Assembly (NCBI GenBank): GCA_947561585.1
Contig: CANNZV010001433.1
Location: forward strand, 186,001 to 250,000
DNA length: 64,000 nt
Source: Caprella mutica
Taxonomy: Eukaryota > Arthropoda > Malacostraca > Amphipoda > Caprellidae
Reading direction: 5' to 3'
Shown: positions 10,640 to 21,115 of the stretch, piece after piece
Position numbering within the stretch: position 1 is the stretch's first letter
How the letters are laid out: every line of letters starts with the position of its first letter
Translations under genes and position numbers: made by a program
Notes under the pieces: generated by a model
What the model saw: the letters and a program-made list of their open reading frames with translations, nothing else
The model's database searches: none
Told to the model about the DNA's origin: nothing

Positions 10640-10880
10640 CTCCGATTGAAAAGTAGTTTTTTCAACGGATTTTTACAACATTGCCAATATTGCTACAAGA
10701 TTACTCCAATATTGCAACAGTATTGGGACAATTTTAACTCGATGAACATTGTTACTAGGGTATTGCTTATTTCTTCTTCAAAATTCTCTTCTAGCAACCT
10801 ATTGGTTCTAACAACAGAGTCTGCAGAGACTGAGAGAATTTTAGATTTATTATCACAGAGACTCTGGGAATAAAACTGAT
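10640..10880 (-). repeat. Dispersed repeat family A, copy 1
   Basis: The portion 10,760-10,872 is the reverse complement of sequences at about 44,987-45,090 and 48,071-48,170 (core CAGAGTCTCTGTGATAATAA on the other strand). On its left are short ACAACATTGCC / CAATATTGC repeats, the same motif that forms arrays beside the other two copies. Element-specific body plus an ATTGTTACAACATTG minisatellite therefore travel together. Confidence 0.75.
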
Positions 10881-11269
10881 GGAAGTTCTTAATTGGAAAC
10901 TGTGACTAAGTTTTACCATCAATTGCAAAATATAGATGACTTATTACAGCCACACTAATTTACTATGTGTAGATTTAAAATTAGTTCATTATCCAAAAAG
11001 AAAATTCTTTCTGAATTAAAGGAAAACTTTTTCCAAATGTTCAAATTTCCGTTTTTTCATTACGGAAACTGGAATGAAATCGTAAGAGCAAAACTAGTAT
11101 TAGTTGATTCAAATCATTTAAAATTGAGTTAAATAAGAATCAATATAATAAATGTGAGATGTAACGTATTAATCTAAAAGTTGTACTCCTAAAATATTCT
11201 GCAGTGGTCCCCGATTGTCTTTTGTCTACAGACCTTCTCATGCCTTTCCTTTTTCCAAACTTGGTCATC

Positions 11270-12668
11270 ATTCTACCTTCATTCTGCCTTCATTCAGTCT
11301 TCATTCAGCCTTCATTCAGTCTTCATTCTGTCTTCATTCTGTCTTCATTCAATCTTCATTCTGTCTTCATTCTTCCTTCATTCAGTCTTCATTCTGTCTT
11401 CATTCTGCCTTCATTCAGTCTTCATTCTGTCTTCATTTAGTCTGCACTCTGCCTTCATTCAGTCTTCATTCTGTCTTCATTCAGTCTTCATTCAGTCTTC
11501 ATTCAGTCTTCATTTAGTCTTCATTCAGTCTTCATTCTGCCTTCATTCAGTCTTCATTTAGTCTTCATTCAGTCTTCATTCTGTCTTCATTCAGTCTTCA
11601 TTAATTAGTCTGCATTCTGCCTTCATTCTGTCTTCATTCAGTCTTCATTCTGCCTTCATTCTGTCTTCATTCAGTCTTATTTAGTCTTCATTCTGCCTTC
11701 ATTCTGCCTTCATTCTGTCTTCATTCTGCCTTCATTCTGTCTTCATTCTGCCTTCATTCTGTCTTCATTCTGTCTTCATTCTGCCTTCATTATGTCTTCA
11801 TTCTGCCTTCATTCTGTCTTCATTCTGCCTTCATTCGGTCTTCATTCTGCCTTAATTCTGTCTTCATTCTGCCTTCATTCTGTCTTCATTCTGTCTTCAT
11901 TCTGTCTTCATTCTGTCTTCATTCAGTCTTCATTTAGTCTTCATTCTGCCTTCATTCTGTCTTCATTCTGCCTTCATTCTGTCTTCATTCTGCCTTCCTT
12001 CTGTCTTCATTCTGTCTTCATTCTGCCTTCATTCTGTCTTCATTCAGTCTTCATTCTGTCTTCATTCTGCCTTCATTCTGTCTTCATTCTGCCTTCATTC
12101 TGTCTTCATTTTGCCTTCATTCTGTCTTCATTCTGCCTTCATTCTGTCTTCATTCAGTCTTCATTCTGTCTTCATTCTGTCTTCATTCAGTCTTCATTCT
12201 GTCTTCATTCAGTCTTCATTCAGTCTTCATTCAGTCTTCATTCAGTCTTCATTCAGTCTCCATTCTGTCTTCATTCAGTCTTCATTCTGCCTTCATTCTG
12301 TCTTCATTCAGTCTTCATTCTGTCTTCATTCTGCCTTCATTCTGTCTTCATTCAGTCTTCATTCTGTCTTCATTCTGCCTTCATTCTGTCTTCATTCTGC
12401 CTTCATTCTGTCTTCATTTTGCCTTCATTCTGTCTTCATTCTGCCTTCATTCTGTCTTCATTCAGTCTTCATTCTGTCTTCATTCAGTCTTCATTCAGTC
12501 TTCATTCTGTCTTCATTCAGTCTTCATTCAGTCTTCATTCAGTCTTCATTCAGTCTTCATTCAGTCTTCATTCTGTCTTCATTCAGTCTTCATTCTACAT
12601 TCATTCAGTCTTCATTCTACATTCATTCATTCTTCATTCTGCCTTCATTCAGTTTTCATTCTATTAAC
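11270..12668. repeat. 11-bp minisatellite, about 1.4 kb
   Basis: Roughly 125 copies of TTCATTCNGNC, with three main variants (TTCATTCTGTC, TTCATTCAGTC, TTCATTCTGCC) in mixed order. Because 11 is not a multiple of 3, all frames read the same 11-residue peptide repeat (SVFIQSSFCLH-like), which explains long open frames without coding function. The + strand is pyrimidine-rich. Confidence 0.96.
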
Positions 12669-13632
12669 ATTTTCATCACTTTTTATTATTTTTGAATATA
12701 GTGCCAATGGTTTCAATAATCAATTACTAGTAATAGGAAAATCATATAATTACTACTAAATAGAGACAATTATCCATTCTCTGGTTTTCGAGCAGATGCA
12801 ATTTTATATAATATTTATAGATTATATCAAAATGATATGAGGCTTCGCGATTTTCTTTCCTCTAATTATTTTATTTATTAGCTATTATATGAATTATATA
12901 TAATAGCTAAGAATTATATATATAATAGTTAAGAATTATATATATAATAGCTATATCTGTAACATCAGAAGATATTATGAATATGTTTATAATTAATTGC
13001 ACATATATAGATTAGAAACTATTTCAATCCGTCAATATCTATTACACAAATTTAATTAATTATTGTATTGCTTTAATCAACTATACGTTAATGATTTTAA
13101 TTTTAACTCTATACATCTTCAAAATTCGAATAGATTCAAAGAAATATATTCACAATTTCTAAACATGTATTACACGCATTCTTGGTATTGTCAGGGAAGT
13201 TAAAATGTAATTTTTTTACATTTTTTACATTTTTACAGGATTTACACTGTGACTTGTCCTTTCGCCGAAAACAATTTCACCGAAAATCTAAAAAGACCGC
13301 ACCTTATCAATATAATGAGATTTAGCGCAGCAATATCTCAGTGTTTTCAGTGCGTGCTCTTATACATCGGAAAGTGTTTTCGGAGGTGAACCTATGCAAC
13401 CGATTCACACTAATGTTTTCTTGTGAAAATGATATTCCTTTGAATTCATTTCGTAGTTTAAGATAAAATAACAAGATATTTAAAGCATTTATAAGAAAAA
13501 TTGACTCAACAAATTATTCTATTGCTGTTTCAAAAAATGGTGAGATGAACTGTGATTATATCGAGGTGAGAAAAATATAATATCGGGACAAGTTAATATG
13601 GAGGCATTTAGGATTAAAATGAGACACAACAT
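12669..13632. other. AT-rich stretch, no gene
   Basis: It holds a short ATATATAATAGCTAAGAATT tandem repeat of about 25 bp in 3 copies (12,878-12,958). At 13,255-13,400 there is a GC-richer piece with CGCCGAAAACAATTTCACCG that looks like a repeat end but has no partner I can see. No coding signal. Confidence 0.55.
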
Positions 13633-13956
13633 AATCTTCTATGGCCCCAACAAAACATTCCCTCTTAATCTTCTATGGCCCCAACATAACATTCCCTCTT
13701 AATCTTCTATGGCCCCAACATAACATTCCCTCTTAATCTTCTATGGTCCCAACTTAACATTCCCTCTTAATCTTCTATGGTCCCAACTTAACATTCCCTC
13801 TTAATCTTCTATGGTCCCAACTTAACATTCCCTCTTAATCTTCTATGGTCCCAACTTAACATTCCCTCTTAATCTTCTATGGCCCCAACATAACATTCCC
13901 TCTTAATCTTCTATGGTCCCAACTTAACATTCCCTCTTAATCTTCTATGGCCCCCC
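13633..13956. repeat. 34-bp minisatellite, about 9.5 copies
   Basis: Unit AATCTTCTATGG followed by YCCCAACWTAACATTCCCTCTT. Copies alternate between GGCCCC and GGTCCC variants, with near-perfect identity, so the expansion is recent. Confidence 0.95.
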
Positions 13957-14400
13957 ATAAATTTTTTTCTGGGAAATGGTTATTGGTGAAATATTTGAAT
14001 TTTTAGATCGAAAAGAAAATTCTTGTTGTAAGATAAATTTAATTCGAGACACACGTTAGTATGAGATAGTGGTTTCCAATCAGGTGATAATTATAAACAA
14101 AATATTGTATCAGAAATATTAGAATATCATAACTATCATATTAATACGATTTATCATTATTAGATCAATATTATTTTAAACAAATGATGAAATATTGTGT
14201 ATTGTAGCATTGGAAATTATATCCGATTATAATGAACAGTGAATTCAAAACAAGAGGATTTAATATTCATTGATTGATGTCGATATCTTTTATACGATAA
14301 AATATGTATATATCTATTTAGGAATTATTAAATTATTTATGTAAACATAAGATGTTATAAAGAGTTCTGATTGAAAAGATTCAAACTCAACGGGAAATCC
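13957..14400. other. AT-rich, nothing recognised
   Basis: No repeat unit, transposon end or coding signal was seen in this stretch. Confidence 0.5.
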
Positions 14401-14643
14401 ATAATATTAGAGGTTATTTAAACTCTGCGTTGAAGGTTTTTTCAGATATCAAGCTTTCGAATGGAAAAAATTCTATTCATCATCAGGAGGAGGGTGGTAA
14501 ACAAGGACATGAAAATGAATTTTATGACCAATGGTTGTATGTTGAACCACCCTCCTCCTGATGATGAATAGAAATCTTTCTATTCGAAAGCTTGAAAACT
14601 GGAAAAACCTTCAACGCGGAGTTTAAATTACCTCTAATATTAT
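14401..14643. mobile_element. Foldback element, about 98-bp arms
   Basis: Left arm 14,401-14,499 and right arm 14,546-14,643 are inverted copies with few mismatches, separated by 46 bases. Ends read ATAATATTAGAGG; inner ends read GGAGGAGGGTGGT. No convincing target duplication is visible. A transcript would fold into a long hairpin, so it could be a MITE relic or a source of small RNAs. Confidence 0.8.
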
Positions 14644-15454
14644 AGAGAGGTCTTTATATTAGAATAAAATCAGGCGATGTGTATTCAATATTTAAACAAA
14701 TATGAATCATTAAATTTGAGCAACCTATTTTTAATTATAAATATAAATAGAATTTTTCATTTAGTTCATATGTCTAAGGCTATTATTTTATATTAAATAA
14801 TAATTAACATCGTGAAATGGCTTCATTGATATTTTCATATCATTTTTAAAAGTTACATTATACTCGCAGTAATTAGTTCTGCTGACTTTCATTAAATTTA
14901 TTTGACGCGTTGTCTCATTATAATTTGAACATTGAAATAATTATAATTACCAACTGCAAAGTTAGTGTCGCTGTTGATTGTTAATTATCAGATATGAATG
15001 AAATAATAAAATTAGAATATTGTGTAGGACGAATTTTAATTCTGTATATGAGGGCGTAAACGAATAATTCAAACCATACAGTTTGAAATATAGGTACGCA
15101 GTTCACATGTAATATTTTAGATTATTTTAATGAATTTTAGATAATTTGAAAGCTATTCTTTGAAAAATATTCTTATTTGAATTCTTAAATTTGAATATAC
15201 GTCTTTTAATTAGTAATATTTATTTTATTTCATGGATAAGTAACTTTAAGATATGATATAACAGTTAAAATTAGATACTGATAGTTCAAATTACAACAGT
15301 TCACCAATCTCATTATACAGGAGTTGAACAATGAAAAATGAAACATCTTACAGTTCTTCAGTGGCATCCAGATTTGTGTAACTGCTGTTTAAAAGTGATA
15401 AAATAGGTTGTATAGCTAAATAGGTTGTATTCATTGAACTCTGAAGTGGTTTTA
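14644..15454. other. AT-rich, nothing recognised
   Basis: No coding signal, array or terminal repeat was found. Confidence 0.5.
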
Positions 15455-15705
15455 GGAGAAGACGTGGTCTTGCGCATCTACTCTAACAATTCGAGGTCCA
15501 TTAACTGTCTCAGTCAACTTCAACTATCTGTCTGACCTGTGCTTTGCTGAGGACGTTTGTTCTTCTCTTTCAATGGGAGTCATTACTTTTGAGACAGTAC
15601 CTCTTGCAAAGCCAAACATTCGGAAAGTATCTGTTACTCTAGCGCCTGTCATATATACGAGCACCAACAATTTGGATTCTTAGAAAGTCCGAGAAGTCGA
15701 CCAAT
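15455..15705 (-). pseudogene. Tc1-like transposase N-terminal remnant
   Basis: On the minus strand, with stops or frameshifts removed from consideration, the segments QIVGAR, FRMFGFARGTVSKVMT, EREEQTSSAKHRSDR and PRIVRVD appear in order. They match the order of the paired-like helix-turn-helix DNA-binding region of Tc1-family transposases (QIVGARLAG; GVSRGTVSKVMT; TSSAKRNSGR; LKRIV). The DDE catalytic domain and terminal inverted repeats were not found. At least one stop falls after SDR and one frame change before the helix, so it is dead. It is GC-richer than its surroundings. Confidence 0.72.
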
Positions 15706-16399
15706 TTAAAAAGGCTATGACCATTTTTTTAAATATCTGTGTTGAATATTTTCAAAGCTTGTGCTGCCGAAATGTTAAGTATTTCCATATTTTTGTCCAT
15801 TCCCCGTAAATTATAAACCACTTTCTATTCTTTTCTCCTTTCATCAAAAGAAGAATTAATTCCGATGAAGAATCTTCTTGCTTGACATCTGAGAAATAAT
15901 TATAGGTACATACATCAATTTGCCATGAGTTGATGTGACCAGTGTTATGATATTCATAATTTCCTTCTAATTCCTGATTATTGGTGTCTCTCTTCTATAA
16001 TTAAGTAAAATAGTCGAAGATTAATTTATTGTAACAAGTAGTTTTGAGAATTTAAATAAAATTACATTGAAAAATTACAAGAAATGTTGCTTTTAAATTT
16101 TTGTATTTGAATTTGTTAATAGGAAATCTAATAGCTTAAAATAAAGTGAAAGTTGATAATTTATCATATTTCCATGGTTATTAGTTTTATGAGAGTAAGA
16201 TGCTCAGATATTAAAGCAATATGCTATGTTGCAACATAAAAGAAAGACAAATCTCGAGCTTCTTATGTCAAGGAGCTTTACTTTCATAAATATGAACGAT
16301 CTTTATTAAGCATAAAAAAGAAAGAGAAAGATTGTATCGTTTTTATAGTTAATATATAACTATATATATATATAGTTTTTATCACATAGTTTGGATAGA
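15706..16399. other. AT-rich, nothing recognised
   Basis: A short (TA)n run lies at 16,355-16,375. No gene signal. Confidence 0.5.
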
Positions 16400-16460
16400 C
16401 AAACACACGAGGGAAATTATTAGTATAGATTCTATACAAATAATTTCCCTCGTGTGTTTG
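16400..16460. repeat. 61-bp near-perfect palindrome of two Helitron-like 5' ends
   Basis: CAAACACACGAGGGAAATTA is mirrored by the complementary TAATTTCCCTCGTGTGTTTG, and the centre GTATAG-ATT-CTATAC is also paired. Read outward in each direction the sequence begins TCTATACTAATAAT (minus) and TCTATACAAATAAT (plus), the TC start expected for Helitron 5' ends. Two elements therefore appear joined head to head with a single base between. Confidence 0.75.
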
Positions 16461-16716
16461 TTTATTTATTTATTTATTTATTTATTTGGTGTCCGCTTTT
16501 ACACGACGCGTATTAAACATGAAGAATGTAACTATGATACGCACGGGAATATATTGACTTGATATTTAAATTCCCCTGTTTTTATTCAATTTTTAAACGT
16601 TTTTTATATATAAAATAAATTAGACTAATGTAGAAAATTTAAATTTAATTGAATTCATCAATAGTAACCTAATAACGGGATGATGACCCGTTATTTTTAA
16701 CGGGAAAGTACACTAG
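16431..16716 (+). mobile_element. Short non-autonomous Helitron-like element
   Basis: It starts TCTATAC, carries a (TTTA)n run at about 16,459-16,487, and ends with a hairpin (CCCGTTA-TTT-TAACGGG, 16,687-16,704) followed 8 bases later by CTAG and a T. A 3' hairpin just before CTRR and a following T is the Helitron signature. The last 160 bases are related to 55,740-55,909. The base before the TC is T rather than the canonical A, because another terminus abuts it. About 286 bp, non-coding. Confidence 0.65.
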
Positions 16717-17080
16717 TACTACAATAAGAGCCGCATCTGTCTGTCCGTGTGTCACACTTTTATTAGGATATACATATTAAAAAGAAAAACTAATCATTTG
16801 TGGCAGTATCATGACTCCGGGCTACAATAATATTAACAATAATAATTATTTAAAAAATAAAAATTCATATTTTGGCTTTTGAGAGATTTGTTTGTTTAAT
16901 CAGAATATGTAATTTAGATTCGATAACAGCTACTGTACTAGTCATAATAAATCACATCAAAGGTAATTAATTGGGCAGGTAGTATAATATATACGAATGA
17001 AATATACACATACTAAGCAATCACCTAATGTACATATATACGTCAGACGCTTATTTGCAAGTATCGAACCTGCATCAATA
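16717..17080. other. AT-rich; right part is one copy of a local duplication
   Basis: From about 17,017 (TAAGCAATCACCTAATG) this matches 19,157 onward, see the local duplication entry. CTGTCTGTCCGTGTGTCACA at about 16,739 resembles sequence common next to Helitron ends. Confidence 0.45.
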
Positions 17081-18135
17081 TACAGGGTGGCGCAAAAAAA
17101 GGAAATTCATTTTCGAATTAGTTTATTTTACAAACTATTAAAGTTATTAAATTTTCTGAAAACACAGTTTTATTAATATAGTATTTTTGCATCTTTCATG
17201 AAAATCTGTTAAACGTGCAACTAAAATTAAACATCCTGCAGCGAATTGAAAAAATATAAATAAAAGGGCTTGCGCGAGGACGAAAAACACAAAAAGGCTT
17301 CATAATAGGTATAATTTTTTTCCATATGGTAATATAATTTTTTTTAAATGCTATATTTCATTCAATTAACGTTCGGTTTATTGACTCTTTCATTCATGGA
17401 AATACTCCTGCATCACCAATCACGATGTCTTCTCTAAAACGAGCATTTCTTTGCAGAAGCCATCTTGAAAAATTTAGACTGTGCGGTAAATCAGTTCTAA
17501 GAGTTCGAGCTTTACATGCATCTTAAAAGGATGATATTTTAAATCGTGTTTAACAATTCGGTGAAATGTGTCTTTAGTGATGTCCAATTCATTCCTTCTG
17601 AATGGTATTTTTGAATTCTCAATAAATTGTTCATGAATAAGATTAATGTTTTCATGTGTTCGTTCTGTTCTCAAGCGACCAAAACGCTTTTTGTTAAAAA
17701 TTCTTCAGTTTTTCTTCGGTTTTAAGCTTATCAATATAAGTCAATATGGTTTTATAGTTGGTAAAAGTCTTTCCTGAAAGCTATTTTCAAAATGAGGCAG
17801 TGTTTAAATAACTTGTCATAACAAAAACTCTGTTCTTTTGAAAGCTGCATTTTGAGGGTTTCGAATAGGAGACACATATTAACGGCGAACTGATTTTTAT
17901 TAAAGATATCAATTTTATATAAAACATAAATTTTCATCTGATTAATAAGATTTTAGTTGTCTTTTATTTGTTACAGAAAACAATATAATTTAATGATTTC
18001 ACATCCATATATGATATGGAATGAATTATACCTATTGTGATTTTTTATGTATATTTCGCCCCAGCGCAAGCCCTTTTTATTTACATTTTTTAAATTCGCT
18101 GCAGGATGTTTAATTTTAAAATGCGCCACCCTGTA
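17081..18135 (-). mobile_element. Degenerate mariner-family transposon
   Basis: The ends TACAGGGTGGCGCA and TGCGCCACCCTGTA are perfect inverted repeats with TA at each edge, as expected for Tc1/mariner insertion. Subterminal similarity is extensive: CATCCTGCAGCGAATTGAAA at the left end and the matching TTCGCTGCAGGATGTTTAAT at the right. A decayed transposase lies on the minus strand (17,474-17,674 and neighbours). The element interrupts a locally duplicated sequence whose second copy at 19,157-19,330 lacks it. Confidence 0.85.
17474..17674 (-). pseudogene. Mariner transposase HTH region, decayed
   Basis: The minus-strand frame reads RTERTHENINLIHEQFIENS, then RRNELDITKDTFHRIVKHDL and KYHPFK. 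This matches the second helix-turn-helix of mariner transposases (RT-EN--- / RR-ELGIS--T-HRIL--DL--HPYK). Further downstream on the minus strand, near 17,400-17,450, another frame reads EDIVIGDAGVF, corresponding to the first catalytic aspartate block (normally SDEAHF), followed by NES-INK/R as in GYVNKQN. Frameshifts and stops separate these pieces. It cannot encode an active enzyme. Confidence 0.78.
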
Positions 18136-18214
18136 TATGGTATGCCCCACTGATTTCACTATTTAATATAGTGAAACTAACAAGGAATAAATACAATATT
18201 TTATTCTATTAAAA

Positions 18215-18298
18215 GACACAAATGAGAAAAAGATAACCAATAACTGCGTGATGCGTGACACAAATGAGAAAAAGATAACCAATAACTGCGTGATACAT
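18215..18298. repeat. 42-bp tandem duplication
   Basis: GACACAAATGAGAAAAAGAT and the following AACCAATAACTGCGTGAT occur twice in succession, with two or three differences near the end of the second copy. Confidence 0.92.
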
Positions 18299-19156
18299 GA
18301 CGAGTCTTTGAATTTCGAATCAAGAAAAACCTTCTATCATGATCGATTGACTATAACAATAGAATAACATAAACAAAAACTTTTTTGAGTGAAAATTGAT
18401 AATATGGTAATGATGTGGTTTTCTATTTTCATGGAATGTTACCTTGGGAGAAGGTTGGTTCAATGTGGCAAAACCATCCCATTAAATTGTCATATTGGCC
18501 CAACCTGATTACTACATAGCCCATATGGGCCCAATTACCTTGTGTTGCTTGTGAAGGAACATAAATTAATTGGGAAAAGTAATTATTTTTCGATTATAGA
18601 GGTTATTAGGTCGGTGATTTGAAAAATAGGTTTTCCACGTCTTAATTTGTATTTTCGATATTGTAGCACATAATTAGTTATGGTATATACTACCCAATAT
18701 TGGTTTGTAATATCTTAATTATTTTAAGTTACAGCCACGGCCATTAATAAAGCAAGTGAGTATAATATATAAGCTCTAGTGTACTTGCCCGTTAAGAATA
18801 ACGCATTCTCGATAGTATCAATATTTGTGTAATTAAACTATTATACATATTTCTGGTCCGTCAGATATAGTTAAAGTTATTAATTGAATAATGACGATAA
18901 TATTATAGCATAGATAATATAAATTAAAAGAAGGAGGTTTTAAATAGTTCATTAATAATTAACACTGTAGATTATAAATAATTTTTAATGTAGGTAACGA
19001 AATCATTTATTTACCTAATATAAGAATAAGTTTTCATGCTACCACCTGGTAACTTATTTAGCCTATTTTCTAAATATAACTTAAAGCGTGGCAGATCAAG
19101 GACAGACAAATAGAGATAAGCAAACTATTTATAGGGATGATAAACTATAGACATTA
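18299..19156. other. AT-rich, no gene; contains a Helitron-like end
   Basis: Apart from the Helitron-like terminus at 18,776-18,803, nothing recognisable is present. Confidence 0.5.
18776..18803 (-). mobile_element. Helitron-like 3' end (minus)
   Basis: On the minus strand CGTTATTCTTAACGGGCAAG leads to TACACTAG, matching the ends at 16,716 and 55,909. The hairpin has CGTTA/TAACG stems. The base following CTAG is A instead of T, and no 5' partner is identified, so this is a relic. Confidence 0.5.
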
Positions 19157-19330
19157 TACAGTAAGCAATCACCTAATGGATACCTGATCCTATTCGAAAA
19201 TATAGATCATGCATCAATATAATTGAGCCATCAAATATATTTGATATTCCCCACTGACTTTACTATATAATAAAGTGAAAGCAACACAGAATATAAACAT
19301 TACTTCATTCTACATAAAAGACACGGGACT
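19157..19330. repeat. Local duplication, copy 2 (mariner-free)
   Basis: It is similar to 17,017-17,080 joined to 18,136-18,225. It serves as an approximate empty site for the mariner, although it carries about 20 bases between GCATCAATATA and TATTCCCC that are missing around the insertion. Confidence 0.7.
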
Positions 19331-19764
19331 TTACCACAGAAAATGTTAGTCTCTATAGTCTCACGAGATCTAAATTTAGTAACTGCGTGATGCGGCAATC
19401 TGATCCAGAACTCGATACGATAACATCTAAAAGTTTCTTCAAAATATATAAGAATATGTATTTATAAGACATATTTGAATATCACACACAAAGATTAGAA
19501 TGCGGTTCAGTTTTCATTCCTCCACCAGTTTGAGTTCAGTGACCCAAAGTCTTTTCCCTGACAGTAAATAAAATCCTTCTTTTCAACCTCTGAAACTTTC
19601 TCGAGGGAGAAGAGTTTGTGAATTGCCTTAAAGTTTGGGACCTCCATTTATTTCGGCTTGAAGAGATTAAATGGAAGCAAGAGAAGCAAACTCTTCAGTT
19701 CAAAAGAATTCTAAAGCGGTATTTTAGTGTCCCTTTGATCGTCTTTGAAATGTGGGTAAGAAAA
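19331..19764. other. Non-repetitive segment, GC-richer in part
   Basis: Bases 19,500-19,720 are less AT-rich than the surroundings and have purine/pyrimidine blocks, but I see no convincing open frame or domain. Similar islands occur at 27,100-27,290 and 42,060-42,240. Confidence 0.4.
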
Positions 19765-20550
19765 ATAATGGTTATAGACTCATAGAGTAATGGTTAGACT
19801 CATAGAGTAATGGTTAGACTCATAGAGCAATGGTTAGACTCACAGAGTAATGGTTAGACTCATAGAGTAATGGTTAGACTCATAGAGCAATGGTTAAAGA
19901 CTCATAGAGTAATGGTTAGACTCACTGAGTAATGGTTAGACTCATAGAGTAATGGTTATACTCACTGAGTAATGGTTAGACTCACAGAGTAATGGTTAGA
20001 CTCACAGAGTAATGGTTAGACTCACAGAGTAATGGTTAGACTCATAGAGTAATGGTTAAACTCACAGAGTAATGGTTAGACTCATAGAGTAATGGTTAAA
20101 CTCACAGAGCAATGTTTAGACTCACAGAGTAATGGTTAGACTCATAGAGTAATGGTTAGACTCACAGAGTAATGGTTAGACTCACAGAGTAATGGTTAGA
20201 CTCACAGAGTAATGGTTAGACTCACAGAGTAATGGTAAGACTCACAGAGTAATGGTTAGACTCATAGAGTAATGGTTAGACTCACAGAGTAATGGTTAGA
20301 CTCACAGAGTAATGGTTAGACTCACAGAGTAATGGTTAGACTCACAGAGTAATGGTTAGACTCATAGAGTAATGGTTAGACTCACAGAGTAATGGTTAGA
20401 CTCACAGAGTAATGGTTAGACTCACAGAATAATGGTTAGACTCACAGAGTAATGGTTAGACTCATAGAGTAATGGTTAGACTCACAGAATAATGGTTAGA
20501 CTCACAGAGTAATGGTTAGACTCATAGAGTAATGGTTAGACTCACAGAAC
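19765..20550. repeat. 20-bp minisatellite, about 39 copies
   Basis: Unit TAATGGTTAGACTCAYAGAG. The C and T variants (CACAGAG and CATAGAG) are interspersed in a semi-regular order. The left edge shows more drift (GCAATGG, CACTGAG). Confidence 0.96.
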
Positions 20551-20936
20551 ATGAACAAATATAAATTGTTCATGTCCTGTCAAAAACGTTAGAGAAAATG
20601 AATATGACTTACTTTATGTGACTTAATATTACCATAAGAACGATACTGGCAATATATTTTGAGCAGATTATATCACATCGGTCAGTATGTCGTCAATCAA
20701 GAAAATATATATAGGTTTACCCAATGGTTCAGTTATATTCCTCGATTGATTCTCCATTTACTTGAACAATGTAAATGTACCATCGGAAAACTTGGTTCAT
20801 ATTAGATTAATATCAATGCCCCTCATATACTCAGTATGTTTCATATATCATGTATTTCATTTTAACAAACAGGTAAGAGAACTAATTAAACTAGACCCAA
20901 ACCTCGCCATATTTGCTCTACATTTACTAACCTCAG
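20551..20936. other. Unassigned sequence before dispersed repeat B
   Basis: It holds the start of a 127-codon open frame (20,762-21,145) that runs into the repeat at 20,937. The frame has no recognisable domain and is not conserved in the repeat's second copy, so it is probably not a gene. Confidence 0.4.
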
Positions 20937-21115
20937 TAGAGTCTTTCCATCAAACCAGACTGCAAATCGTGGCAATCTTTACGCCAAGTTCTTTCCGGAC
21001 AAAATCCAAATACTCTCCGCATATTGCTCGTAACTGTCGCAGATTTTTCAGTTCTAGGACAACTTTGGGAGAAATTCAACATTTTATGGCATGGGGGAAT
21101 TTCCTGCCCTGTGTA
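20937..21115 (+). repeat. Dispersed repeat B, copy 1
   Basis: It resembles 42,553-42,735 on the same strand at very roughly 70% (shared blocks TGGCAATCTTT, CGCCAA, ACTCTCCGC, GCTCGTAA/ACTCGTAA, GATTTTTCAG/AGTTTTTCAG). GC-richer than surroundings. Both copies may derive from an old mobile element. Confidence 0.65.

Larger units (their letters stand above)
17017..18225. repeat. Local duplication, copy 1 (split by the mariner)
   Basis: Bases 17,017-17,080 plus 18,136-18,225 correspond to 19,157-19,330. Shared landmarks are TAAGCAATCACCTAATG, GCATCAATATA, CCCCACTGA, ACTATTTAATATAGTGAAA against ACTATATAATAAAGTGAAA, and AAAAGACAC. Copy 2 has about 20 extra bases at the junction. Confidence 0.72.

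Noticed and set aside
11204..12695. Long open frames (up to 291 codons) rich in Ser, Phe, Leu and His
   Set aside because: They are translations of the 11-bp minisatellite, open in all frames, with no start context, splice signals or non-repeat domain.
13633..13956. CRISPR array (regular 34-bp repeats)
   Set aside because: Units are contiguous with no unique spacers, and the sequence is eukaryotic in character.
19765..20550. CRISPR-like or telomeric repeat
   Set aside because: 20-bp units without spacers; not the insect TTAGG telomere motif.
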